From positions 1-9,018 of the forward strand of contig HF991357.1 in the NCBI GenBank assembly GCA_000431515.1: a stretch of 9,018 nucleotides of DNA, read 5' to 3'. The translations under genes were made by a program, and so were the position numbers. Positions 1 through 5,752 of this stretch are shown here, in pieces (positions within the stretch are counted from its first letter, which is position 1; each line of letters begins with the position of its first letter). Source of the stretch: Clostridium sp. CAG:632 (GTDB lineage Bacteria > Bacillota > Clostridia > Lachnospirales > Lachnospiraceae). The notes beneath the pieces are model-generated. The model saw only the letters and a program-made list of their open reading frames with translations. It searched no databases and was not told the origin of the DNA.

Positions 1-1
1 A

Positions 2-349
2 GTAATGGGATACATTGCCGCCAATATGGTCGCAAATCTTCTGGGACTGGGTTGGGCGGCTACACCGACCGGTTTGCAGGCGATGAAGGAGCTACAGCGG
101 ATTCATCGGGAGACCTGCCGGGTGACAGGAGGAGATCCGAATGTAGCGAGCGATGAAATGTGTCTCTTTATGGTGATCAATATCTCGTCTCTTCAATTAA
201 TCCCGATCAACATGATAGCATATCGCTCCCAATACGGTTCGGTGCATCCGGGAGCCATTATTCTGCCGGGCATGATCGCAACGTTTGTCTCAACACTGGC
301 AGGTGTGTTGTATGGTCTCTGGCGCTGCAGGAGAGGAGGCAGGAAATGA
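2..349 (+). CDS. spmA: Spore maturation protein A, C-terminal part (cut by the window edge)
   Basis: This is the last 115 or so codons of a reading frame that is still open at the left edge, so the true start lies outside the window. The protein belongs to the SpmA/nucleoside-recognition (Gate) membrane family, which in Bacillus subtilis is needed for dehydration of the spore core; its biochemical activity is not settled. Visible family signatures are the NLLGLGWAATPTGLQAM stretch near the start of the fragment, followed by an ELQ segment, then the INISSLQLIPINMIAYR segment. A last hydrophobic helix (IILPGMIATFVSTLAGVLYGL) precedes a basic tail ending RRGGRK. The stop codon overlaps the start of the next gene in an ATGA arrangement, the usual spmA-spmB coupling. 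The family call is firm; the function is taken from the family. Confidence 0.9.
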   Translation, partial: VMGYIAANMVANLLGLGWAATPTGLQAMKELQRIHRETCRVTGGDPNVASDEMCLFMVINISSLQLIPINMIAYRSQYGSVHPGAIILPGMIATFVSTLAGVLYGLWRCRRGGRK

Positions 350-885
350 GTCTGATGGGTATCATTTCCATGGTTTCCAACTTCCTGATACCGCTGGTGA
401 TTTTCTATATTGTCGGTTATGGGATTCTGAATCGTGAGAAGGTATATGACATATTTATCCGGGGTGTGAAGGATGGATTCCGGATTGTGGTGGATATTGC
501 TCCGACACTGGTGGGACTGATGGTTGCGGTCGGAATCATACGGACATCCGGTGCATTGAATATGCTGGCGAAGCTTCTTGCTCCGGTGGGAGAGTTTTTT
601 CGGATTCCGGCGGAGGTGCTGCCGCTGATTCTGGTGCGGATGTTTTCCACCTCGGCGGCGAATGGACTGGTATTTGATCTGTTTAAAGAGTTTGGGACCG
701 ATTCGCAGATTGGGCTGCTGGCATCCATAGTCATGAGCTGTACGGAGAGCATTTTCTATATTATGTCGGTATATTTTCTGGCAGTCGGCATTAAGAAAAC
801 CGGATGGACGCTGGTCGGCGGACTGATCGCGACTCTGGCCGGAATCGTAGCGAGTGTGGTAATAAGTACCTTGTTATTCCCGTAG
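346..885 (+). CDS. spmB: Spore maturation protein B
   Basis: A 179-residue membrane protein, close to the usual length of SpmB (about 178 residues in B. subtilis). It is mostly hydrophobic, with segments near residues 5-25, 48-66 and 155-177. It carries the family's conserved middle part: the IAPTLVGLMVAVGIIRTSGAL stretch, then RMFSTSAANGL, then the SCTESIFYIMSVYF segment. I chose the ATG at 346 because AGGAGG lies at 334-339 with a six-base gap, and because it overlaps the spmA stop as ATGA, which implies translational coupling. A longer frame opening at 160 lies inside spmA and is not used. SpmA and SpmB are thought to act together in the forespore or spore membrane to lower core water content. 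No terminator follows; a promoter for the next gene overlaps the 3' end. Confidence 0.93.
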   Translation: MSLMGIISMVSNFLIPLVIFYIVGYGILNREKVYDIFIRGVKDGFRIVVDIAPTLVGLMVAVGIIRTSGALNMLAKLLAPVGEFFRIPAEVLPLILVRMFSTSAANGLVFDLFKEFGTDSQIGLLASIVMSCTESIFYIMSVYFLAVGIKKTGWTLVGGLIATLAGIVASVVISTLLFP

Positions 886-899
886 GGATTTGTTATGAT
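871..899 (+). promoter_or_regulatory. Sigma-A-type promoter with extended -10
   Basis: TTGTTA at 871-876, a 17-base spacer, then TATGAT at 894-899, preceded by TGT (891-893) as an extended -10. It overlaps the end of spmB and drives the small acidic gene at 933, giving a leader of about 25-30 bases. Confidence 0.65.
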
Positions 900-932
900 G
901 ATATATATATTACGGATACGAGGAGGTTACAA

Positions 933-1091
933 ATGGACGGCAGCTTTTTTTCAGAGGATGATCTGGCAGGATTATTCAGCGAGTTAGATGAACAGGCAAT
1001 CGAAGAAGAAATTGATCAGATGGCAGATCGGGAGACCGATGCCTCTTATCAGAGATTTAAAGAAATTATCGAAAAACATCGGTCAGAATAG
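933..1091 (+). CDS. Small acidic protein, 52 residues, unknown function
   Basis: A 52-residue protein starting at the ATG at 933, preceded by AGGAGG at 921-926 with a six-base gap. The frame is also open further upstream from 804, but that stretch lies within spmB and lacks a ribosome site. The product is strongly acidic (about 17 Asp/Glu against 5 Lys/Arg) and looks helical throughout, with repeated hydrophobic positions in the LAGLFSELDEQAIEEEIDQM stretch. There is no signal peptide, cysteine or membrane segment. I do not recognise a family. It has its own strong promoter candidate overlapping the end of spmB, and is followed 105 bases later by a helix-turn-helix gene on the same strand. 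The good ribosome site and promoter make it a likely real gene; its role is not known. Confidence 0.72.
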   Translation: MDGSFFSEDDLAGLFSELDEQAIEEEIDQMADRETDASYQRFKEIIEKHRSE

Positions 1092-1148
1092 CTAATTTTT
1101 TATAATTGTCGCTTCTGTATAGACCTAAAATCTTTCAAAATATTATAT

Positions 1149-1154
1149 TATAAT
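1149..1154 (+). promoter_or_regulatory. Possible -10 element for the helix-turn-helix gene
   Basis: A perfect TATAAT at 1149-1154 in a very AT-rich stretch (about 1092-1165), 43 bases before the next start codon. No convincing -35 lies 16-18 bases upstream, so either a regulator or another sigma factor helps, or this is only AT-rich noise. Confidence 0.35.
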
Positions 1155-1196
1155 CTATATGAATCAAAAGAGAACAAGTGGGAGAGTGCAGAAGCG

Positions 1197-1646
1197 ATGA
1201 CAGAGATGGATTTAATCATGGATGAATATTTACAGGAGCATTTTGTAAATAATCCGGAAAGAAGCTTTAAGCGATATGTTGAACATCGAATTAATGATTT
1301 GATTATGTCCGGAGAGTTTGAACACCCCTATAATATTTATAAACGCGGAAATATTGACCGGCGGGTACATAGTAAGCTGAAAAAGGTCGGAGACCGATAT
1401 CGACCGACCAAGGCGATCGCACTGGCATATTGTATTGCGCTGGGCTTGACAGAAGAAGAAGCGGAAGATTTATTATATCTGGCAGGTTATCATTTTGAGG
1501 ATGCCTGTTTGAATGATCAGATTGTGAAATGTTGTCTAGAGCAGCAGGTATATTCCGCATCCGTGGTTAATACGTATATTTATCGGTTTTCAGAGGTATA
1601 TGGGATGAAGCCGACACTGGTAGGCTCATTTCCGCGAGAAGCATGA
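1197..1646 (+). CDS. Small protein with a helix-turn-helix-like domain, Clostridia type
   Basis: A 149-residue soluble protein. Residues about 40-110 match a helix-turn-helix-like domain that I recall from many Lachnospiraceae proteins, both as a stand-alone unit and as the C-terminal part of larger proteins. Its hallmarks are visible: a YKRGNIDRRVHSK segment (48-60), YRPTKAIALAYCIALGL (68-84), then EAEDLLYLAGY (88-98), followed by an Asp at 107 and a helix. The first 40 residues are charged and helical. By analogy it could bind DNA, but neither target nor partner is known. The start at 1197 is the first in-frame ATG, but its ribosome site is weak (GGGAG at 1180-1184, 12 bases away); ATGs at 1206 and 1218 are alternatives. 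It ends 24 bases before a strong hairpin terminator. Confidence 0.8.
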   Translation: MTEMDLIMDEYLQEHFVNNPERSFKRYVEHRINDLIMSGEFEHPYNIYKRGNIDRRVHSKLKKVGDRYRPTKAIALAYCIALGLTEEEAEDLLYLAGYHFEDACLNDQIVKCCLEQQVYSASVVNTYIYRFSEVYGMKPTLVGSFPREA

Positions 1647-1670
1647 AATGATAATTGTAACGGATAAATT

Positions 1671-1703
1671 AAAGGAGCAGGCATTCATGCAACTGCTCCT
1701 TTT
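1671..1703. terminator. Bidirectional intrinsic terminator between convergent genes
   Basis: AAAGGAGCAG at 1671-1680 pairs perfectly with CTGCTCCTTT at 1693-1702 around a 12-base loop. A short T run follows on the plus strand (TTTT, then C). On the minus strand the stem is followed by TTTAATTTAT. It lies between the ends of the helix-turn-helix gene (1646) and the convergent lipoprotein gene (1724), so it probably serves both. Confidence 0.85.
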
Positions 1704-1723
1704 CTAAATGAATTTATAATCCA

Positions 1724-3514
1724 CTATTTAACGGTCTCAATATATCGATCAACCTGTGTCCGCAAGGTATCGAAATCACACGGACCGGTTTCCAGAATGA
1801 CTTTATGATAGGCTACCTCGTCGAAATCCGCACCGAGCTTCTCTTCGGCATAGTCCCGCAGTTCAACGAATTCCAGATAACCGATGAAGTACTGAGGATA
1901 ATATCCCGGCTCTTCGATCATCATATCATATAAGCCCTGTGCGGCATCACCGTTAAATCCGTTATCATCCATATAGCTTGCCAGCTCATCTACAGTATAA
2001 CCGTAATAGTTTACATAGATGTCCGCCAGACAGGAGAATGCAATGTTCTGCAGAGTGCCTGCGATATACATTTCACGTACATAATCACTGTCATAATTCT
2101 CATAGGTGACCAAATTGTAGGAACGCATCTCGACATACATGGCCCAGCCCTCATCATAGCCGAGGAAGCTTAGGGCATCCCGGACCGGATAAGGATCCGT
2201 GGACAGGAAATACGTCATCTGGTAAAGATGTCCCGGATATCCCTCATGTGCATAGGTGGCAGATAAGCCGCCGGCACCGCCATTGTCTTTGCTTCGGTTT
2301 ACCTGGATCACATTGTCGGTATAATCATCAATGCAAGGGGTTACACAGAATGCGGGAGATAAAATATCCGCAATGGATGGATCGATATCACTGATCTTAT
2401 AGTTGACCTCCGGTGGAGTCGGATAAGAACCGTCCATTTCCTGCTTGTAATACTCTAAGAAGCTATGCGGATCGGATAATCCCTCTACTACGAAGTTCTC
2501 ATCTCCGAAATATTCCATATATACATCCGGCGCATTCACATATACATCATAAAGCATCGTGGTGGAGTCATCCAGCACCTGATTCAGAACCGTTACCATT
2601 TCCTTAACGGATTTGGAAGAACCGGTCTTATGCGCCAGAATATACTCATAATATTCTTTTCCACCTTCATAATTGCAGATACCGCCCAGATCCTTGCCCT
2701 TGCCCTTCAGACCGTTCAGCTCATCGATCATGTTCTCATAGGCAGGAATCACAGTATTCAGAACGGAGTTTTTGTTTTGGTCCTTATAGGAGCTTTTTTC
2801 GGTTTCGGTTAAGAAATCCAGCTCATCGATCCGGTTATCAAAGGTGGTGATCAGATAATTGTCCTCGCGATGTGCCAGGAACTCATTACACTGCTCGACC
2901 GCATCATCAATGGCACCGTCGGACATACCGTATCCGTTATCGGTACGGTACTTTTCATAGTCCACACAGTACTCAAAATAATCATCCAGAAGCTCCATCA
3001 GGGCCAGGTAATCGTCCACATCTTCTTTGGAGTAGAATTCATATAGGGACATATTAAGCGGCATATTGCTCTGTACGCCGGTGACCTGACCGAAAATCGT
3101 TCCCTCGTACTTGCAGTCCCGTACGGATAATTCCTGTTCCATATAATGATACAGGACATCATAGGTCAGCTGCTGCTTGGCATCCAGCTTCTTATAATTA
3201 TAGGACTTTAATTCCTGAAAGGTGCCATCCAGATCATCCCAGTCGGAATCCATGTTTGCAAAGTCGCGGTCATCCAGATCGCCGAGCGTTGGCTCCGGAT
3301 CCTCGATGCCATACCCCTCCGGATCCTTTAAGGTGAAATGGAGATTCAGGGTATTTGAGGTGACTTCCTCTGTAAATAAATCCTCCAGAAATGCATCAAA
3401 CTCGGCATCGGGTGCTGTGGCAACCGAGGAATCGGTACATCCGGAAGCGGTAAACAGCAGCACTGCACTTAAGGCAACGGCTGTAATTCGTTTCGAAATA
3501 GTATGTAGATTCAT
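1724..3514 (-). CDS. DUF885-family lipoprotein, putative zinc metallopeptidase
   Basis: A 596-residue exported protein. Residues 1-25 form a lipoprotein signal peptide: basic residues at 9-10, a hydrophobic core (TAVALSAVLLFTA), and Cys26 in ASGC as the lipid attachment site; the -3 Ala is slightly atypical. An acidic linker follows, then a DUF885 domain through to the C-terminus. The family's putative metal-site motif HEGYPGH lies at residues 423-429, and the matching EGWAMYVE motif at 455-462 supplies a likely third ligand, Glu455, as in gluzincin peptidases. Both motifs are intact, so the protein is probably active on the outside of the membrane, perhaps on peptides; the substrate is unknown. 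The start is supported by AGAAGGAG at 3520-3527, five bases upstream. The gene is transcribed alone, convergent with the helix-turn-helix gene and divergent from the dehydrogenase pair. Confidence 0.88.
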   Translation of the reverse strand: MNLHTISKRITAVALSAVLLFTASGCTDSSVATAPDAEFDAFLEDLFTEEVTSNTLNLHFTLKDPEGYGIEDPEPTLGDLDDRDFANMDSDWDDLDGTFQELKSYNYKKLDAKQQLTYDVLYHYMEQELSVRDCKYEGTIFGQVTGVQSNMPLNMSLYEFYSKEDVDDYLALMELLDDYFEYCVDYEKYRTDNGYGMSDGAIDDAVEQCNEFLAHREDNYLITTFDNRIDELDFLTETEKSSYKDQNKNSVLNTVIPAYENMIDELNGLKGKGKDLGGICNYEGGKEYYEYILAHKTGSSKSVKEMVTVLNQVLDDSTTMLYDVYVNAPDVYMEYFGDENFVVEGLSDPHSFLEYYKQEMDGSYPTPPEVNYKISDIDPSIADILSPAFCVTPCIDDYTDNVIQVNRSKDNGGAGGLSATYAHEGYPGHLYQMTYFLSTDPYPVRDALSFLGYDEGWAMYVEMRSYNLVTYENYDSDYVREMYIAGTLQNIAFSCLADIYVNYYGYTVDELASYMDDNGFNGDAAQGLYDMMIEEPGYYPQYFIGYLEFVELRDYAEEKLGADFDEVAYHKVILETGPCDFDTLRTQVDRYIETVK

Positions 3515-3560
3515 ATAAACTCCTTCTATGCTTGTGTTTTACATAAAATAACCTATCTTA

Positions 3561-3589
3561 ATTATACGCATAGCATTGGGAAAAAACAA
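3561..3589 (-). promoter_or_regulatory. Minus-strand sigma-A-type promoter for the DUF885 lipoprotein
   Basis: Read on the minus strand: TTGTTT (3589 to 3584), a 17-base spacer, then TATAAT (3566 to 3561). The -10 lies about 47 bases before the start codon at 3514. The A-rich tandem repeat at 3593-3616 sits just upstream of the -35, where an UP element or operator would lie. Confidence 0.65.
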
Positions 3590-3592
3590 CTA

Positions 3593-3616
3593 AAAATAGA
3601 GAAGAAAATAGAGAAG
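3593..3616. repeat. Tandem duplication of a 12-bp unit in the divergent promoter region
   Basis: AAAATAGAGAAG occurs twice, back to back and without mismatch, at 3593-3604 and 3605-3616, followed by a partial third start (AAG). It lies between the two divergent promoters. This could be a simple slippage repeat or a pair of protein-binding sites on one face of the helix. Confidence 0.8.
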
Positions 3617-3651
3617 AAGTAGCGGAATCGGTGGAATTTTCACCTGGATTT

Positions 3652-3660
3652 TGGTATACT
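3652..3660 (+). promoter_or_regulatory. Extended -10 promoter for the dehydrogenase pair
   Basis: TGG then TATACT at 3655-3660 forms an extended -10 element. The -35 region around 3632-3637 is poor, which fits an extended -10 promoter or one that needs an activator. The expected transcript start near 3667 gives a leader of about 70 bases that includes the short reading frame at 3683. Confidence 0.5.
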
Positions 3661-3678
3661 GACAAGTAGCAGAAAGGA

Positions 3679-3707
3679 GCATATGTGTATGGAATATCCG
3701 CATATGC
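3679..3707. repeat. Paired GCATATG palindromes (dyad) in the leader
   Basis: GCATATG at 3679-3685 and GCATATGC at 3700-3707 are separated by 14 bases. They can pair as a seven-bp stem around a 15-base loop in RNA. In DNA they form a symmetrical site downstream of the -10. The stem overlaps the ribosome site and start of the short upstream reading frame. Confidence 0.5.
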
Positions 3708-3715
3708 AGGTATAA
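3683..3715 (+). CDS. Possible 10-residue upstream peptide
   Basis: A very short frame, MCMEYPHMQV then TAA, sits in the leader of the short-chain dehydrogenase gene. AAAGGAG at 3673-3679 lies three bases before its first ATG and nine bases before the second ATG (3689), so the second start may be the better one (8 residues). It stops just six bases before the AAGGAGG of the main gene. Translation here could keep the dyad at 3679-3707 open. There is no evidence beyond the position and the ribosome-like site; chance is quite possible. Confidence 0.25.
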   Translation: MCMEYPHMQV

Positions 3716-3737
3716 GAAGTAAGGAGGATGTTAAGGT

Positions 3738-4538
3738 ATGGGATTTTTAACAGGCAAAACAGCAATCATTACCGGTGGCGGACGTGCAGTTTTAAGTGAC
3801 GGCGGATGCGGTTCGATCGGCTACGGAATCGCGACGGCATATGCGAAAGAAGGTGCGAACCTTGTTATCACAGGACGGAATGTGAAGAAGCTCGAGGATG
3901 CAAAGGAAGAACTGGAGCGTCTGTACGGAATCAAGGTGCTGGCAGTGCAGGCAGACATTGAGGCAGGTGCGGACAATGAAGCAGTGGTTGCCAATGTGGT
4001 AAAACAGACCGTGGATACATTCGGAAGAATCGATGTGCTGATCAATAATGCACAGGCATCTGCATCCGGTGTACCGCTGGCAGAGCATACGACCGACCAG
4101 TTTAATCTGGCAATGTACTCCGGCTTATATGCAGCTTTTTATTACATGAAGGCATGCTATCCATATTTAAAGGAGCAGAAGGGCTCGGTGATCAATTTCG
4201 CATCCGGTGCCGGTCTGTTCGGTAATTTCGGACAATGTGCATACGCAGCAGCGAAGGAAGGCATTCGTGGTCTGACCAGAGTAGCGGCAACCGAGTGGGC
4301 CAAGGACGGAGTCAATGTAAATATTATCTGCCCGCTGGCATGGACCTCGCAGCTGGAGCAGTTCCGGAATGCATATCCGGATGCATTTGAGAAGAACGTA
4401 CACACGCCTCCGATGGGACATTTCGGAGATGCTGAACTGGAGATCGGAAGAGTCTGTGTACAGCTGGCATCCCCGGATTTCAAGTATATGACGGGTGAGA
4501 CAATTACACTGGAAGGCGGCTTAGGACAGAGACCATGA
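3738..4538 (+). CDS. Short-chain dehydrogenase/reductase with an enlarged cofactor loop
   Basis: A 266-residue cytoplasmic SDR of classical length. The N-terminal Rossmann motif starts as TGGGR (residues 12-16), is interrupted by about eight residues (AVLSDGGC), and resumes as GSIGYGIA (25-32). Arg47 in TGRN, after the second strand, suggests NADP(H). The acidic ADI follows at 72-74 and the NNAQ variant of NNAG at 103-106. The catalytic set is complete: Ser156, Tyr169 and Lys173 in the YAAAK pattern, with correct Ser-to-Tyr spacing. The C-terminal GETITLEGG strand is typical. AAGGAGG at 3721-3727 supports the start, though the gap of 10 bases is slightly long. The stop overlaps the next gene as ATGA, so it is co-translated with the ketopantoate-reductase-like gene. 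The substrate is not evident; fatty acid, sugar or steroid-like substrates all remain open. Confidence 0.9.
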   Translation: MGFLTGKTAIITGGGRAVLSDGGCGSIGYGIATAYAKEGANLVITGRNVKKLEDAKEELERLYGIKVLAVQADIEAGADNEAVVANVVKQTVDTFGRIDVLINNAQASASGVPLAEHTTDQFNLAMYSGLYAAFYYMKACYPYLKEQKGSVINFASGAGLFGNFGQCAYAAAKEGIRGLTRVAATEWAKDGVNVNIICPLAWTSQLEQFRNAYPDAFEKNVHTPPMGHFGDAELEIGRVCVQLASPDFKYMTGETITLEGGLGQRP

Positions 4539-5485
4539 TGACATTAGTAGTAGGTGCGGGAGCAATTGGAATTGCGATCGCAACATTTTTAAGAAGTCAG
4601 GATGTGCAGGTAGACATTCTGGCGCGGGGAAAGACCCTGCAGGCGATTCGTGAGAACGGGATCGGCAGGAATGGACTGTTTGGCGAGTACAGCTGTCCGG
4701 CGGGAGATGTCGGAGCGTATGAGTCTTATGAAGAACTTCCTTCTGATGCATATGATTATGTGATCATCAGTACAAAGACGATGGCCAATCCGGAAGTGAG
4801 TAAAGAGTTGTGGGCTCACCGGGAGTGTCTGAAGGAGAACGGCAGGCTTGTGATCATGCAGAACGGCTGGGGGAATGATGTTCCGTATCTGGAATATTTC
4901 CCGAAGGAGCAGGTATATAATGCCAGAGTGATTACCGGATTTTTAAGACCGGAGCCGAATATCAGTCACATCACGGTGCATACGGCACCGATCCTGCTGG
5001 GTTCCCTGCACGGATGTGATAACAGCTGCATGGAGCCACTGGCACATGCATTGGACACGGCAGGGATGCCGACGCAGGTAACAGAGGATGTCGGTAAGTT
5101 CCTGTGGGCAAAGATGCTTTACAACACGACTCTGAATCCGCTGGGAGCGATTCTTGGAGTGAACTACGGAAAGCTGATGGAGTCGGAATCCTCCAGAGCC
5201 ATTATGGACCAGCTGATCGATGAGACCTATGCGGTTATGGATGCAGCAGGCTACACGACTAATTGGGCAACGGCCGGAGAATATAAGCAGGTATTTTATG
5301 AGAAGCTGATACCGGATACCTATTATCACCGGGCATCCACACTGCAGGATATCGAGAAGAAGCAGAAGACGGAAATCGATACGTTAAATGGTCGTATTGT
5401 GGACCTGGCAAAGGAGTATGGAGTGCCGGTTCCGGGACATGCCATGATTGTCCGGCTGATTCACAGCATGGAAGATAATTTCTAG
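4535..5485 (+). CDS. Ketopantoate reductase (ApbA/PanE) family protein
   Basis: A 316-residue cytoplasmic oxidoreductase. The N-terminal nucleotide-binding motif is GAGAIG (7-12), followed by an ARG at 30-32 that would fit NADPH. STKTMAN (79-85) and MQNGWGN (108-114) are typical of the family. The catalytic Lys is Lys193 in LWAKMLYNTTLNP, with Asn197 and Asn201 nearby. The catalytic Glu is Glu280 in the KTEIDTLNG segment, preceded by Ser268 in HRASTLQDIE. These match the Lys/Glu pair of E. coli PanE, which reduces ketopantoate to pantoate for coenzyme A synthesis. No panB or panC is adjacent, and related proteins act on other 2-oxo acids, so panE is not assigned. The start overlaps the upstream stop (ATGA); a second ATG at 4538 is possible. 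Two tandem TAG stops end it, nine bases before the metG promoter. Confidence 0.88.
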   Translation: MMTLVVGAGAIGIAIATFLRSQDVQVDILARGKTLQAIRENGIGRNGLFGEYSCPAGDVGAYESYEELPSDAYDYVIISTKTMANPEVSKELWAHRECLKENGRLVIMQNGWGNDVPYLEYFPKEQVYNARVITGFLRPEPNISHITVHTAPILLGSLHGCDNSCMEPLAHALDTAGMPTQVTEDVGKFLWAKMLYNTTLNPLGAILGVNYGKLMESESSRAIMDQLIDETYAVMDAAGYTTNWATAGEYKQVFYEKLIPDTYYHRASTLQDIEKKQKTEIDTLNGRIVDLAKEYGVPVPGHAMIVRLIHSMEDNF

Positions 5486-5493
5486 TAGAATGC

Positions 5494-5522
5494 TTGACAG
5501 TTGAGAGGCGGATAGGTATACT
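5494..5522 (+). promoter_or_regulatory. Consensus sigma-A promoter for metG
   Basis: TTGACA at 5494-5499, a 17-base spacer, and TATACT at 5517-5522. This near-perfect promoter gives a leader of roughly 225 bases before metG. Confidence 0.85.
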
Positions 5523-5539
5523 TAAAGATAGTTTTGTTA

Positions 5540-5653
5540 GGTTATACGCGAGAAAAAGAAGAGTACATGAGAAGGACACTGACAGAGGCTCTGAGTAGCT
5601 GTGAACAGAGAGTGGAGTCCTTATGGAAGATGGTCTTGGAGTGATTTATATCC
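5540..5653 (+). promoter_or_regulatory. T-box-like Stem I with methionine specifier in the metG leader
   Basis: The fold matches T-box Stem I in order and spacing. A basal helix pairs 5540-5546 with 5647-5653 (one mismatch). A purine-rich GA region (5549-5553 with GGAGTGA at 5638-5644) fits a kink-turn. AAGA 5556-5559 pairs with TCTT 5634-5637. The specifier loop has AGTA at 5562-5565 opposite GAAGATGG at 5626-5633, with codon ATG at 5630-5632. CAT 5566-5568 pairs with ATG 5623-5625, leaving a GAG bulge. AAGGAC 5572-5577 pairs with GTCCTT 5617-5622. ACT 5578-5580 pairs with AGT 5611-5613, leaving the GGA bulge 5614-5616. The apical stem CTCTG/CAGAG (5589-5593 with 5606-5610) holds a GNUG-type GCTG at 5598-5601. 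A methionine codon before metG is the expected match. The canonical TGGNACCGCG sequence was not found downstream. Confidence 0.7.
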
Positions 5654-5715
5654 GTCTTTAAGATGACTTGAGCAGAAGGCCGAAACGCCGGACAGGAATC
5701 TTAAGGGCGGGTTTT
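5652..5715 (+). terminator. Long hairpin followed by TTTT in the metG leader (probable attenuator)
   Basis: Bases 5652-5664 pair with 5698-5710 over 13 consecutive positions, two of them G-U, around a 33-base loop. The loop holds a GGCCGAAACGCC hairpin core at 5678-5689. TTTT follows at 5712-5715. It lies 37 bases before the metG start and its first two bases overlap the base of the Stem I-like structure, so the two folds could compete. Possible transcription attenuator; the long loop and short T run reduce certainty. Confidence 0.55.
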
Positions 5716-5752
5716 CTGATTGGAAGAGAAATAGAATGCAGGAGGAGCAGAA

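Noticed and set aside
417..752. Open frame of 111 codons on the minus strand inside spmB
   Set aside because: It lies antisense to a conserved gene, has no ribosome site, and its composition (rich in Ser, Arg, Ile, Thr) is that of a shadow frame.
1092..1110. Terminator after the small acidic gene (run of T at 1095-1101)
   Set aside because: The T run is not preceded by a GC-containing stem; only weak A/T pairing is possible.
3770..3825. Frameshift or sequencing error in the cofactor loop of the short-chain dehydrogenase
   Set aside because: The frame is open throughout, and the inserted residues are followed at once by a good GSIGYGIA motif in the same frame, so an in-frame insertion is the simpler reading.
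5540..5752. S-box (SAM) or lysine riboswitch before metG
   Set aside because: None of the conserved core sequences of those riboswitches that I know are present, whereas the Stem I elements of a T-box fit in order.
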